NCBI GenBank assembly: GCA_029260165.1
Contig: JAJDDT010000102.1
Span: 62,001 to 126,000, forward strand
Length of the DNA: 64,000 bases
DNA from: Phycisphaerae bacterium
GTDB lineage: Bacteria; Planctomycetota; Phycisphaerae; UBA1845
Direction of reading: 5' to 3'
Below the pieces are notes generated by a model, which worked only from the letters and a program-made list of their open reading frames with translations, was not told the DNA's origin and did no database searches. Shown in pieces: positions 1 to 8,108 of the stretch. Position 1 is the stretch's first letter; the number at the start of each line of letters is the position of its first letter. Both the position numbers and the translations under genes were made by a program.

Positions 1-1446
1 GATGGCAGCCACCTGATCCTCGTTCGCCTCGGCGGAGGCGAGCCTCGGCTCGATCTGCTTGTACGATGTGTCGATCGCCCGCGCTGCCAGATTCACCTCG
101 CGAATAACGTCCTCGATCTGCGCCTTGAGCGACGCAATGGCCTGGGCATGCTCAAGCTGCTCCCTGCGAAGCTCCGCCTCCCGCAAACGGTTGCCAACTG
201 GCACTTCAAAACGCAAAGTCACCAGATACTGCGTGAAATCGGTCTGGGTCACCTGATCAAAAGCGTCGTCGAAATTGCTGCCAAGACCATCGACCGTGTA
301 GGTGAAAGCCACATCCAGTTGCGGCAACGCTTCATTTTTCGCGATCCCCAGTTGAAGTTTCTGAATGTCAATTCCCCATCGCGCCTCGCGCAACTCGCTT
401 CGTCGATCCAGGGCAGTCTGAACCTCAGCCAGCCGATCGATATCCAGTTCCATCGTCGATGGAAAATCCACGGTCACGATTTCAATATCGTCAGCCAGAT
501 TCAACTCCGGGTCGTTAATAAAACCCAACAACCGGTCCTCGGCATCACGCACATTGTTGACCACCTCAATGAACCGCGCCTTCTCCGTCTGAAGATCCGC
601 CTCTGTCTGCGATAACTGAATCTGAAACACGTCGAAATCGCGACGTTTATCAAGATAGTCATAGATTTTTTCAAATTCCGTCAGCAGCCTGGCGCTGATC
701 GACACCCGTCGCCTCGCACGAACCAAATCCCAGTACGCCCGCTCAACGGAGAACAGAATCTCGCGAACCTGCCGACGAAAAGCCTCACGACTGATGTCCA
801 ACTGCTTTTTGGCGATTCGAATCGGAGCGAGGTTGCGATCCAAACCAGCACCCCGAAGCAGTGGCTGGGTAATGCTGGCAGAAAACGCACTCGTGTATTC
901 CGGATTCAGCAACTGAAACTGAAGATCAATAAACTGACGCCGAATCTGCAGGCTGGTCTGAACCGTTGCACCGGTGGCCAACCGCTTGGCGAACCCACCC
1001 TGCAGAAAAAAGGTGTCGAATTCGGTCGGTGCCAACTGCGACGCACTGGGCACATCCCGCACGTCCTTGGTCAGGTTCATCGAGTAAACCGCGTCAAAGG
1101 CAGCCTCTGCCTGCACAACACCCGTCGTGGTGATGGCGGGGAAATAGCTCTGCACGCGAATGGCGTAACTGTTGGCCAGCGCACGCCGCAACGCGTCCTT
1201 CAGGGACAACTCAACCGTCCTGCCCGATTGCAGCTTTCCAAGGCGACGGACCAACCCCTCGGCAAACTGCCTGTCACGCGGATTTTCCACCGACTTCAAT
1301 TCACGCTCAAGCCAGGGAATCTCCTCGGCAGGGTCAGACACATGCCAGATGATCGGGTCCATTTCGTCCGGACGAAGCTCGAGCTTCGATCGCTCGTTGA
1401 ACTGCCCCAACAACGAACACGCCAGGATCATCGTTATCATATGCAT
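1..1446 (-). CDS. TolC-family outer-membrane efflux protein (3' end outside window)
   Basis: Outer-membrane channel of the TolC type, which would pair with an inner-membrane pump and a periplasmic adaptor to export small molecules or proteins. 482 codons read without a stop and run off base 1, so the C-terminus is missing. After a poorly conserved N-terminal stretch, residues 81-99 (SLKDALRRALANSYAIRVQ) look like the first helix of an outer-membrane efflux repeat. QPLLRGAG at about 194-201 is a typical family motif, followed by long heptad-rich helices and a second repeat. ATG at 1446 and ATG at 1440 are both possible starts; a TAA at 1465-1467 blocks anything further upstream. No strong ribosome site or classical signal peptide is seen, so the start is uncertain. 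No adaptor or pump gene is present on this side. Confidence 0.85.
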   Translation of the reverse strand, partial: MHMITMILACSLLGQFNERSKLELRPDEMDPIIWHVSDPAEEIPWLERELKSVENPRDRQFAEGLVRRLGKLQSGRTVELSLKDALRRALANSYAIRVQSYFPAITTTGVVQAEAAFDAVYSMNLTKDVRDVPSASQLAPTEFDTFFLQGGFAKRLATGATVQTSLQIRRQFIDLQFQLLNPEYTSAFSASITQPLLRGAGLDRNLAPIRIAKKQLDISREAFRRQVREILFSVERAYWDLVRARRRVSISARLLTEFEKIYDYLDKRRDFDVFQIQLSQTEADLQTEKARFIEVVNNVRDAEDRLLGFINDPELNLADDIEIVTVDFPSTMELDIDRLAEVQTALDRRSELREARWGIDIQKLQLGIAKNEALPQLDVAFTYTVDGLGSNFDDAFDQVTQTDFTQYLVTLRFEVPVGNRLREAELRREQLEHAQAIASLKAQIEDVIREVNLAARAIDTSYKQIEPRLASAEANEDQVAAI

Positions 1447-1668
1447 TGCAGATTTGCCAGGAATTTAACTCGTTCCGCCACCACCCTGTGTCGCCGCGCC
1501 GCGACATCGATCAGACCCCGGGAGTCTAAACCAGCCCCACCAACCCCGTCAATTCAGACTGACCCGCAGCACGACAACATCACACATGTTGCAGAGCCTC
1601 TCAACCGCCCACTGATGAAGGGACCACATCATGCTCCGTCTGTCCCATGATTCTGACATGATTGCACT

Positions 1669-2739
1669 CTAACTCACCCCTTCGAGACAACGCTCATAAA
1701 CCCCCGCACAAACATCCGCCATCACCGCCACATCAAACACCGTCCCCGTCGCATCACAATCCCCCCGATTCACATCCCCCAACATCCCCGACAACCCCCG
1801 ACCCATCGAAACCTGATCCGCCTCGCAACGTCGCAACCCCGCAAACTCACCCTCCGGAAGACCCAGCCCCGTCGACAACACCTCCGCCCCACTCGCCAAC
1901 GCCTGACCCACACCCACCGGACATCGCACCGCCATGTTCGCAAACACCACCACCTCCGCCCGACCCAACCATTCCTTCTGCACATCCAGGTCCGCCCCAA
2001 CCACGAACGACACCCGATCACCCGCCCCTTTCCTCTCAACACCCGCCCGCAACTGCGAAACCCAGTCTCCCCCGTCATCACCCACGACAACCAACCGCCA
2101 GCCATCAAACACCGGCCCCAGACCCGCCAACACCCGCATCAAAACCACAATACCACCCGCCGGCTCAACAGGCCCCAGATACAACAACACCCGCTCATCA
2201 TTCTCATCCCCGGAACCCCAACCCCGATACCCCGCCACATCAACACCGTAAACCAAACACGCCACCCGATCCGCCTCCGCCCCCAACGACCGAACCTGCT
2301 CACCCTCAAACCCGTTCAACACCGTCACCACCGACGCCTCCCGCGCCAACCACCGAATCCCACGCAATCGCCGACGAGCAAACCAACCCATCTCCGACAC
2401 CCGACCATCCCCCATCGCACCCAACGGCGAAAACACTACCCCGACACCCGCCCCCGTCGCCTTCTCAACAACACGTCGCAGCGACACATCCCGACCGGAA
2501 CCCGCCGCATAACCATGCAAATGCACCACATCAACCTCGCCCAGCCACCGATCCAGATCACCCCACGCACAAACCCCGACCCCATCCACCCCCACGCCAC
2601 CATCCCCACCGTCGCGCGCAATCAAATACTGATCGCCCCCACGCGCTCCCAGCGTCACCGCCAGATCCACCACCGAAATCGAAACACAACCCGCCCGCCG
2701 CGACAACGATTCCACAACATGCAACACGCGCACAGCCAT
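1669..2739 (-). CDS. GT4-like glycosyltransferase
   Basis: Predicted 356-residue cytoplasmic glycosyltransferase with two Rossmann-like halves. It starts with RVLHVVESLSRRAG, a common N-terminus of family-4 sugar transferases. VVHLHGY (around residue 90) and VLLYLGPVEPAGGIVVL (near 190) mark the acceptor-side and nucleotide-sugar-side domains. The usual EX7E element of the donor site is degenerate: the matching stretch reads RCPVGVGQALASG, with no glutamate at either position, so retained activity is uncertain. The donor and acceptor sugars cannot be told. The coding strand is very G-rich and C-poor, like the two exosortase-linked genes at 57730-60045. It lies alone between a TolC gene and a divergent regulator. 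A surface-polysaccharide role is inference. Confidence 0.8.
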   Translation of the reverse strand: MAVRVLHVVESLSRRAGCVSISVVDLAVTLGARGGDQYLIARDGGDGGVGVDGVGVCAWGDLDRWLGEVDVVHLHGYAAGSGRDVSLRRVVEKATGAGVGVVFSPLGAMGDGRVSEMGWFARRRLRGIRWLAREASVVTVLNGFEGEQVRSLGAEADRVACLVYGVDVAGYRGWGSGDENDERVLLYLGPVEPAGGIVVLMRVLAGLGPVFDGWRLVVVGDDGGDWVSQLRAGVERKGAGDRVSFVVGADLDVQKEWLGRAEVVVFANMAVRCPVGVGQALASGAEVLSTGLGLPEGEFAGLRRCEADQVSMGRGLSGMLGDVNRGDCDATGTVFDVAVMADVCAGVYERCLEGVS

Positions 2740-2938
2740 CCCCGATCACTCCCAAACCAGTCTCAACGCAACATCCACAACGAACAAAACCAATCGTAGC
2801 GCCACCGCGCGAATGACGCAAAAACCAGATCAACAGGGCGGTACATCGCTCATGGCAGATGTCGCAACCATCGACGCTCTCAAATTCGCACCGGGGAAAC
2901 CCTTGCCAACCATCGATCACTCGCGGTAAGGTAATAAT

Positions 2939-3598
2939 ATGACACAAGGTGCAACAATATTGCGCAGAGCGGCTGAATCCTTCGGTCAACGCCTCAGGCG
3001 ACTACGCACCGAACGGAAATTCACCCAGATCGATCTCGCCGACGCAGCCCACATCAACCAGGGATTCCTCTCCGCCCTCGAACGCGACAAACGCGCCGCA
3101 AGACAGGGCACCATCCGCGCCCTCGCCGTCGCGCTCGACGTCCCCGAAGCCGTCCTCATCGGAGCAGGCTCCGACCACGACGCCCCCCAGCCGCTCGAAA
3201 CCCGCGAGCTTCCCCTCTTCGGCTCCATCCCCGCCGGCAAACCCGCCACCTCTCAGGAGCAGCTCGAAATGTTCCCCGTCCTCCGACACATGTGGGCACC
3301 GGATCGCTTCTGCCTCAGGCTCAGCTTCGACTCCATGGAACCCACCCTCAAACCGGACGACATCGTCCTCGTCCACTACCGACCCGACGTCGACCCCGCC
3401 CTCGTCCCCGGAAAAATCTGCGCCTGCCTCGTCGACAATCAACCCACCCTCAAACGCGTCAACGTCGAAATCCAGGACGACAAAAAAGTCATCATCCTGA
3501 GAGGCGACAACCCCGCCTCACCCCCAACCATCGTCAAAGACGACCAACCCTTCACCATCCAGGGCGTCGTCATAAAGCTCGTAAGCCGCGATTTGTAA
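2939..3598 (+). CDS. XRE-family regulator with LexA/CI-like S24 peptidase domain
   Basis: Predicted self-cleaving transcriptional repressor of 219 residues. Residues 14-70 form an XRE helix-turn-helix (FGQRLRRLRTERKFTQIDLA and following). Residues 91-215 form an S24 signal-peptidase-like domain: the candidate cleavage bond Ala99-Gly100 in LFGSIPAGKPA, nucleophile Ser132 in SFDSMEPTLKPDD, and general-base Lys172 in PTLKRV. All three elements needed for LexA/CI-type autocleavage are therefore present. The start is ATG with AAGG seven bases upstream. A TTGCCA-N18-TAAGGT pair upstream would place the transcript start almost at the ATG. Its targets are unknown; the promoter at 3617-3645 just downstream is the nearest candidate. 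It may be a host SOS/stress regulator or a relic of a prophage; no phage genes surround it. Confidence 0.88.
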   Translation: MTQGATILRRAAESFGQRLRRLRTERKFTQIDLADAAHINQGFLSALERDKRAARQGTIRALAVALDVPEAVLIGAGSDHDAPQPLETRELPLFGSIPAGKPATSQEQLEMFPVLRHMWAPDRFCLRLSFDSMEPTLKPDDIVLVHYRPDVDPALVPGKICACLVDNQPTLKRVNVEIQDDKKVIILRGDNPASPPTIVKDDQPFTIQGVVIKLVSRDL

Positions 3599-3616
3599 CT
3601 CTTTTTACTAAAGAAT

Positions 3617-3645
3617 TTGAGACCTCTGCCCCGATCTGCTATTAT
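3617..3645 (+). promoter_or_regulatory. sigma70-like promoter for the DUF5678/retropepsin pair
   Basis: TTGAGA at 3617-3622 and TATTAT at 3640-3645 are separated by 17 bases, each matching five of six consensus positions. Transcription would begin near 3652. A transcript from here would be nearly leaderless for the ATG at 3655 but would leave about 30 bases in front of the ATG at 3682. Confidence 0.55.
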
Positions 3646-3654
3646 TCGGTACTG

Positions 3655-3930
3655 ATGATTCTTCAGGATGGCGACAACGTTATGGAACTGGCGGCCGAAG
3701 CAGATGTGTTTGATGCTAATCACGACGTCTGGGCACGAGAACATCCCGGAACGTATGTGCTTATTCGCCGTGAACAGGTCGTCGGTTTCTATCCGACCGC
3801 GAATGAAGCATATGTCGCCGGCGTCAGGCTCTGGGGCAACGAACCCATGCTGATTCGACAAGTCGACCCTGTAGTATGCGATTTCAGTTTTCCAGCCATC
3901 GACCTCGGCTTGACTGATGTCGATTCATAG
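3655..3930 (+). CDS. small DUF5678-like protein
   Basis: A 91-residue hydrophilic protein without signal peptide or membrane segment. The core from WAREHPGTYVLIRREQVVGF to EPMLIRQV resembles DUF5678, a small domain of unknown function in which a residue-rich 'hpGkyV...g..vg' strand pair is followed by a helix and a terminal LIR.V strand. The reading frame also allows an ATG at 3682 (82 residues), which fits the promoter better; both starts keep the domain. The gene overlaps the retropepsin-like gene by 14 bases, so they are surely co-expressed. No function is known; pairing with a protease suggests a partner or substrate, which is inference. Confidence 0.65.
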   Translation: MILQDGDNVMELAAEADVFDANHDVWAREHPGTYVLIRREQVVGFYPTANEAYVAGVRLWGNEPMLIRQVDPVVCDFSFPAIDLGLTDVDS

Positions 3931-4393
3931 CTGGAATGCGCCGAACAATTCCGACCCAATCAAGTATCTGCAACGGTACTGCGTTCGTTTGAACGTCCGC
4001 GTCGCAAGACACTCTGCCCTTCGTGCAGTCGTCGACAACGAATCATCCGATCCCACGCTTGTTATTCCATGCACGGCACTTGTCGACACCGGTGCAGCAA
4101 CCTCGGGTATCGAACTGAAAATTGCCAAAAAACTCGGCCTCGAACCGTCCGGTTTCTCCACTCGGACAACGGCTGATGGACCGCGCATGCTTCGGCAATT
4201 CGCGTTTTCAATCGCGTTTGGCAAGCAAATGGAATTCGATGTCGCCGACGGACTTGGCGTTGATATGGCCGCCGCAAAGATTGACGCGATCATTGGAATG
4301 GACATCCTGGCTCGGTGCGTGCTCGTCGTTGACGGACCCGCTGGTAAATTCTCGATTCAGCACCGGCGACCCGACGCAAGTGCTCACATCTGA
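3917..4393 (+). CDS. retropepsin-like (clan AA) aspartic protease
   Basis: A 158-residue protein with the hallmarks of bacterial retropepsin-like domains. TALVDTGAATSGIE supplies the catalytic Asp-Thr-Gly-Ala near residue 57, and IDAIIGMDILARCVL supplies the C-terminal psi-loop motif that packs beside the active site. One DTG per chain implies a homodimer with a shared active site, as in retroviral proteases. No signal peptide is seen, so it is probably cytoplasmic. It is translated from an ATG inside the end of the upstream small gene, which suggests translational coupling. Substrates of such solitary bacterial proteases are generally unknown. Confidence 0.78.
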   Translation: MSIHSWNAPNNSDPIKYLQRYCVRLNVRVARHSALRAVVDNESSDPTLVIPCTALVDTGAATSGIELKIAKKLGLEPSGFSTRTTADGPRMLRQFAFSIAFGKQMEFDVADGLGVDMAAAKIDAIIGMDILARCVLVVDGPAGKFSIQHRRPDASAHI

Positions 4394-4738
4394 AGCGGCG
4401 TAGGGCAGGTGCTTGCACCTGCCGTCACCATCACCGCACCCGGTTGGTGCAAACGTCCATCCTGGAATTCATCCGTCTCCGACGGGTGGCCCATCGCTTC
4501 AGTGGTGGGGGAGTCGAATCGGCATGCACGAACCCGCATTCACCATCAAGCCAGATGAAAGCACCACTTCCACTTTTCACCAAAAATATCACCGGCCTAA
4601 CTCCAGGCGCAACAATACCTTCCGAAAATATGACACAAATATGCCAAAAATCGCTTGACCGGTGTCCGGGCGTGTTGTAATGTTAGACAAGTGTTAGGGT
4701 TCCCCGAAAAAGGAAAGGGGGACAGAACCGGAGGGACC
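4394..4738. other. intergenic stretch with two repeat families and a promoter-like element
   Basis: No convincing gene is seen here. It holds a 20-bp palindrome at 4404-4423 (family of 30771, 49362, 49528), a segment at about 4484-4522 resembling the repeat at 42181-42263, and a promoter-like TTGACC (4655-4660) with TGTAAT (4676-4681), spacing 15, in front of the small reading frame at 4739. Confidence 0.6.
4404..4423. repeat. dispersed palindromic repeat, copy 1
   Basis: GGCAGGTGC-TT-GCACCTGCC, a perfect 9-bp inverted repeat with a two-base centre, preceded by TAG. It sits 10 bases after the stop of the retropepsin-like gene. The same core recurs at 30771-30790, 49362-49381, 49528-49547 (one mismatch) and as a truncated copy at 50388. 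Confidence 0.85.
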
Positions 4739-4930
4739 ATGACAGGAAAGAAAACAGACCCATCCAGGGATGAACGTCGCTGTGCGACTCAATCCAACGT
4801 TGGAGCTGACGGGGCGTCGGACAGCCACCGTGATTCGAGGTCGTCGGCGAGGCGGGTGAGTTCGTCTCGTTTCCTCCCGCCGAAGGAACGGCATCCGACC
4901 TCGCAGAAGCGGGTGCAAAGAGACGTTTGA
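4739..4930 (+). CDS. possible small basic protein, antisense to the hemerythrin 3' end
   Basis: A 63-codon frame beginning MTGKKTDPSRDERR, rich in Arg, Ser and Asp, with no recognisable domain. What favours it is expression signal rather than sequence: GGAGGG stands three bases before the ATG and a promoter-like TTGACC/TGTAAT pair lies about 60 bases upstream. Against it, bases 4789-4930 are the reverse complement of the well-supported hemerythrin gene, so the protein's second half could simply be a shadow frame. An antisense RNA is another possibility. Confidence 0.3.
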   Translation: MTGKKTDPSRDERRCATQSNVGADGASDSHRDSRSSARRVSSSRFLPPKERHPTSQKRVQRDV

Positions 4931-5394
4931 TCCTCCCCGGTCATGACGCTGTCGCCCATGTTGAAGAGGACGTTGTCTTCCTTGGAGATGTGGTTGGTGA
5001 GCAGCTCGATGTACTGATGTGCGGCGGTGTGAAACTGTTCTCGTCCGTTGGGTTCGTCGTTGCGAACGATGTTGATCGCGTCAGCCATCTGCGCGGTGAG
5101 TTGGCGGGCGATGTTGTGCTCGTGAAGCATGACACCGATCGGACCCCCGTCGCGCGGAATCCCTCGCGCTTCCAGCAGGGGGAACAGCAGGTCCTCTTCC
5201 TTGGCATGATGGCAGGCGTCAGCAAAGAGTTTGAAAAACACGACGCATTGCGAAAGGGCGTCCGTCTCGAACTGATCCTCGGATTCGGACAACGTCACCA
5301 GTTTGTTGAGAACGGCGATCACGCGCAGGATGATCTGGTGCTCGTTTTTGAGAACGGTTGACGGACGGTCAATCGGGTTCGGCTCAGTTAGCAT
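4789..5394 (-). CDS. hemerythrin-domain protein, last gene of the nap/bc string
   Basis: A 201-residue four-helix protein predicted to bind a di-iron centre and so O2, NO or related species in the cytoplasm. Candidate ligands follow the hemerythrin spacing: His19 (NEHQ), His62/63 with Glu66/67 (ACHHAKEED), His91/93 (MLHEHN), and His135 with Glu139 (TNHISKED). Residues 150-201 form an extra tail containing two cysteines (CTRFCEVGC). The start ATG at 5394 lies 11 bases inside the upstream ferredoxin gene, so it belongs to the operon. Its position with an Rrf2 regulator in a nitrate-reductase string suggests an NO- or oxygen-handling role; Fe-S repair of the RIC/YtfE kind is an alternative, but the N-terminal ScdA domain is absent. 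Confidence 0.88.
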   Translation of the reverse strand: MLTEPNPIDRPSTVLKNEHQIILRVIAVLNKLVTLSESEDQFETDALSQCVVFFKLFADACHHAKEEDLLFPLLEARGIPRDGGPIGVMLHEHNIARQLTAQMADAINIVRNDEPNGREQFHTAAHQYIELLTNHISKEDNVLFNMGDSVMTGEDQTSLCTRFCEVGCRSFGGRKRDELTRLADDLESRWLSDAPSAPTLD

Positions 5395-6013
5395 CGGTTG
5401 TTCCCTTGAAATAGGCGGGGGTTATTTGAATCGCATCGGCGGGGCAGAGGTAGTCACACACGCCGCAGCCCGAACAACCGGCGACCTGCACGTCGGGTAG
5501 TCCGTCTTTTCCGAAGGCGATGGCATCGGTTCCGAGTGGGCAGCGCACCACGCAGTAGTCGCAGGGTTGGCCTGCGGAGATGTAGCATTTCGACATACTG
5601 ACGACGGCGGTGCCCATTCGCACGTCTTTTCTTGCCACCATGCGCAATGCCTTAGGTTCGCAGGACGTGATGCAGGGCATGTCCTCGCACAAATAGCATG
5701 GCGACTCGGAAGCAATGATCGCGGGTGTTCCGGCGATCAGGTCAAACTCCGGTCCCAATCGTCGAATCGACTCGTACGGGCAGGCTTCCTGGCAGGCGGT
5801 GCATTGCGTGCAGGTTTTGAGGAATTCAGGCTCGGGAAGGGCACCGGGGGGTCGAAGCCAGGACGATGTTGCGGCGGAGTCAGTTTTGCAAGTTCCTGTT
5901 CCTGATTCCGTCGTGAACACACCGGTCTGCAAGCCAATCTGTTCGATGGCATCGGTGACGTTGGTCACCAGGGCTTGCCCAATCTGCGAGAAGAATTGAC
6001 GACGCGATACCAT
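5384..6013 (-). CDS. NapG-like ferredoxin-type protein (third copy), Tat substrate
   Basis: A 209-residue iron-sulfur protein starting MVSRRQFFSQIGQ, a twin-arginine signal, so it is predicted to be exported folded and to work on the periplasmic face. RPPGALPEPEFLKTC is the typical NapG/MauM lead-in. At least four cysteine clusters follow (CTQCTACQEACP, CYLCEDMPC, CDYCVVRCP, CSGCGVCDYLCP), matching four [4Fe-4S] sites. NapG carries electrons between the quinol-oxidising NapH and periplasmic acceptors. It begins 9 bases after the YHS-NapH fusion gene stops and overlaps hemerythrin by 11, placing it in the same transcript. Confidence 0.85.
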   Translation of the reverse strand: MVSRRQFFSQIGQALVTNVTDAIEQIGLQTGVFTTESGTGTCKTDSAATSSWLRPPGALPEPEFLKTCTQCTACQEACPYESIRRLGPEFDLIAGTPAIIASESPCYLCEDMPCITSCEPKALRMVARKDVRMGTAVVSMSKCYISAGQPCDYCVVRCPLGTDAIAFGKDGLPDVQVAGCSGCGVCDYLCPADAIQITPAYFKGTTDAN

Positions 6014-6022
6014 CGGAGGATC

Positions 6023-8089
6023 TCACATGGCGGAGGTACGCATTTCCATGGGTTGCTTGAGCAGCCACAGACTGAAGACGCTGAAGCATATCATGCCGAC
6101 GAGCATTGGCAATTGGCTGCGAAAGGCTGCCTTCGCGTTTCCGAACAATCGCAGGGATGTTTTCTGTGCGACCCAGAGGCTGTAGACGTGGCCTATGAGT
6201 ACGAGCAGGACCTGCACGATCCAGAGTGTTTGAAGGGAGATCATCGGTGGAATTGTCCAGTTGGCGGTCCCGAACAGGTTCCATCCCCAGCCACACGGAT
6301 CGGAGATCATGGTTAGGACTTTCGGTCCCTCCATGAGGAGATGTTCGAGGTTGTGGGCGATGTGGTAGAACAGTGCGATGGGGAGCAGGGCGTAGGCGTA
6401 TCGAATGAAATAGTCGCGATAGGTGAGTGGTTCGAGCGCGTGGCGACTGCCGAGTGCTCGCGAGAAGGCGACGAGGACGGCGTAGATGAGGATGGGGCCT
6501 ATCATCAGAAGGGTCATGCCCAGGCTGAATCCGATGATACGTCCGGTGTCTGCGAACCCGCGAATTCCGTCTACGAGTTGTTCCCACGCGGCGGTCATGG
6601 TCAGGCCGTGGAATCCGGTGATCGCGAGCATGAGGAGTGCGAGGTAGGCTTCGTCGGCGCGGGGTTTTCCTTCGGTGACGAGATCGCTTCCCCATGGGCG
6701 GAGGTTTAGTGCGAGGTTGTCGTGCGGACAGGCCTGGACGCATTCCATGCATTGGATGCAATAGGTGTTGGATTGTATTTTTCCGGGGTAGAGGAAGGTC
6801 GGGCAGCCATAGGCGGAGTCGCTGCCGGTGACGCATTCCTTTGACGCGCAACTGGTGCAGACGCTGTCGCTTTTTGCGCGAACTTCGGTGCTGGCGAACA
6901 TCGCGTAGAGACCGCTGACGCGTCCGACGAGGCAGCCGTATCGGCAGAAACTCTTGCGATCGAAAAGCATCGCGGACACGACGGCCATCAGAAGCATGCC
7001 GATGGCGAGATAGGCGGTCACGCGTGGTTTCATGGTGACCCCGAAACCCAGTTCGACCCATGTGAGGCCTACGAACATGATGGTTGCGATGGAAATATTG
7101 CGGATGATGCGAGGCCATTTGAGACCGTAGGTCAGACCATCGTCGGATTTTTTCCAGAAGCTCAGTCGCTCGGTCCATCCGGCGATCGCGTCCCAGGGGC
7201 AGACGTAGCACCATGCCTTTCCGGCGAACATGATCAGGATAATCAGGAGACCCCACCAGACCGTCCAGGTCAGGATCGGCGCGATGTTGAGGGCGGGGTT
7301 CTGGTTGCCGAACAATCCGGCCAGGATGATCATGACAAACGCGGCGGTGACGACGGCCTGACAAAAGAAGCGGAAGATGCGGGAGCAGGCTGCCTGTTTG
7401 ATGAGTCGCAGGGAGAGCAGGTCGAAGCGATCGTTGACTTGTGGAATGGCTGTGGCGGTCAGAATGGGCAGGGCGATCGATCCGCCGCTCGATGCGGTCC
7501 CGCCTGCGTTCAACATTCTTTCACCTTCCCCGCGGATTGTATCGGACGTGACATGTTTGCGTCGTGATCCGGACGGTTTCCCGACATTGGTTGTCGATTT
7601 TGTTCGCGACAGGAGGTCGAAAACACCAAAGCTGACGACCAGGACGACGGCGATCGACGCGTAGTAAAGCCATGTGGGGATTCCCCACATTGTGTGCATG
7701 AAGAAGGAGGCGGGGTCTTTTTTGAATTCTGCCCGATGGGCCTGGCTGCACATCTGATATGTTTTGCCGAGGTAGGTGGCAGGTAGCGAGCTGCCGTCTG
7801 CAAGTGTTGTCTGGCACACGGTGCATCGGGCTGACAGGTATGCTTTGGGGTCCTTTTCAAAGCTCTCTTTACACCACTTCGTGCAGAAGAAGAAGGTTTT
7901 GTCGTTGTATTGAGTGGTGACGTCCCAGGCAGCGTTGACTTCCATGTTGCAGACGACATCGACAATCGGACCGTCGGCGGAGGCGCGATGGTCCTGCTCT
8001 GATGACGATTCCCTGAGATTGGATCGCACCACGACGACAACGATACCGGTCAGCAGGATGTAGGGCAGGATCAGATTCAGGCGTTTCAT
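6023..8089 (-). CDS. YHS-YHS-NapH/NosR-like membrane iron-sulfur protein
   Basis: A 688-residue protein with an unusual domain order. Residues 1-22 form a membrane anchor. Residues 44-85 and 88-130 are tandem YHS-type modules with paired cysteines (VVCNMEV, FFCTKWCKESFEKDP; CTVCQ, CSQAHRAEFKKDP). The remainder is a polytopic NapH/NosR/CcoG-like unit with CYVCPWDAI and CRYGCLVG, two ferredoxin clusters (CTSC, CIQCMECVQACP) and about nine helices, ending in a haem- or quinone-type four-helix segment with several histidines (FYHIAHNLEH). It likely moves electrons from quinol to periplasmic ferredoxins. The ATG at 8089 lies 19 bases after the previous stop; an in-frame ATG at 8194 would overlap that gene by 86 bases and is less likely. 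YHS modules suggest metal (perhaps copper) sensing or transfer. Confidence 0.85.
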   Translation of the reverse strand: MKRLNLILPYILLTGIVVVVVRSNLRESSSEQDHRASADGPIVDVVCNMEVNAAWDVTTQYNDKTFFFCTKWCKESFEKDPKAYLSARCTVCQTTLADGSSLPATYLGKTYQMCSQAHRAEFKKDPASFFMHTMWGIPTWLYYASIAVVLVVSFGVFDLLSRTKSTTNVGKPSGSRRKHVTSDTIRGEGERMLNAGGTASSGGSIALPILTATAIPQVNDRFDLLSLRLIKQAACSRIFRFFCQAVVTAAFVMIILAGLFGNQNPALNIAPILTWTVWWGLLIILIMFAGKAWCYVCPWDAIAGWTERLSFWKKSDDGLTYGLKWPRIIRNISIATIMFVGLTWVELGFGVTMKPRVTAYLAIGMLLMAVVSAMLFDRKSFCRYGCLVGRVSGLYAMFASTEVRAKSDSVCTSCASKECVTGSDSAYGCPTFLYPGKIQSNTYCIQCMECVQACPHDNLALNLRPWGSDLVTEGKPRADEAYLALLMLAITGFHGLTMTAAWEQLVDGIRGFADTGRIIGFSLGMTLLMIGPILIYAVLVAFSRALGSRHALEPLTYRDYFIRYAYALLPIALFYHIAHNLEHLLMEGPKVLTMISDPCGWGWNLFGTANWTIPPMISLQTLWIVQVLLVLIGHVYSLWVAQKTSLRLFGNAKAAFRSQLPMLVGMICFSVFSLWLLKQPMEMRTSAM

Positions 8090-8108
8090 GGGTTCTTGTC
8101 CGGCTTTG

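Noticed and set aside
1662-2816. A plus-strand Pro/His/Thr-rich 384-codon frame
   Set aside because: It is opposite the GT4 gene and made of proline-rich low-complexity sequence produced by the very C-rich strand. The minus-strand protein has clear glycosyltransferase features.
4413-4680. Two overlapping plus-strand frames of about 80 codons after the retropepsin-like gene
   Set aside because: They cover repeat elements, have no ribosome site and no domain.
5880-7364. A 494-codon minus-strand frame in the same region as the YHS-NapH-like gene
   Set aside because: It is a different frame of the same strand, with Arg/His-rich nonsense composition; the chosen frame has ferredoxin clusters and transmembrane helices.
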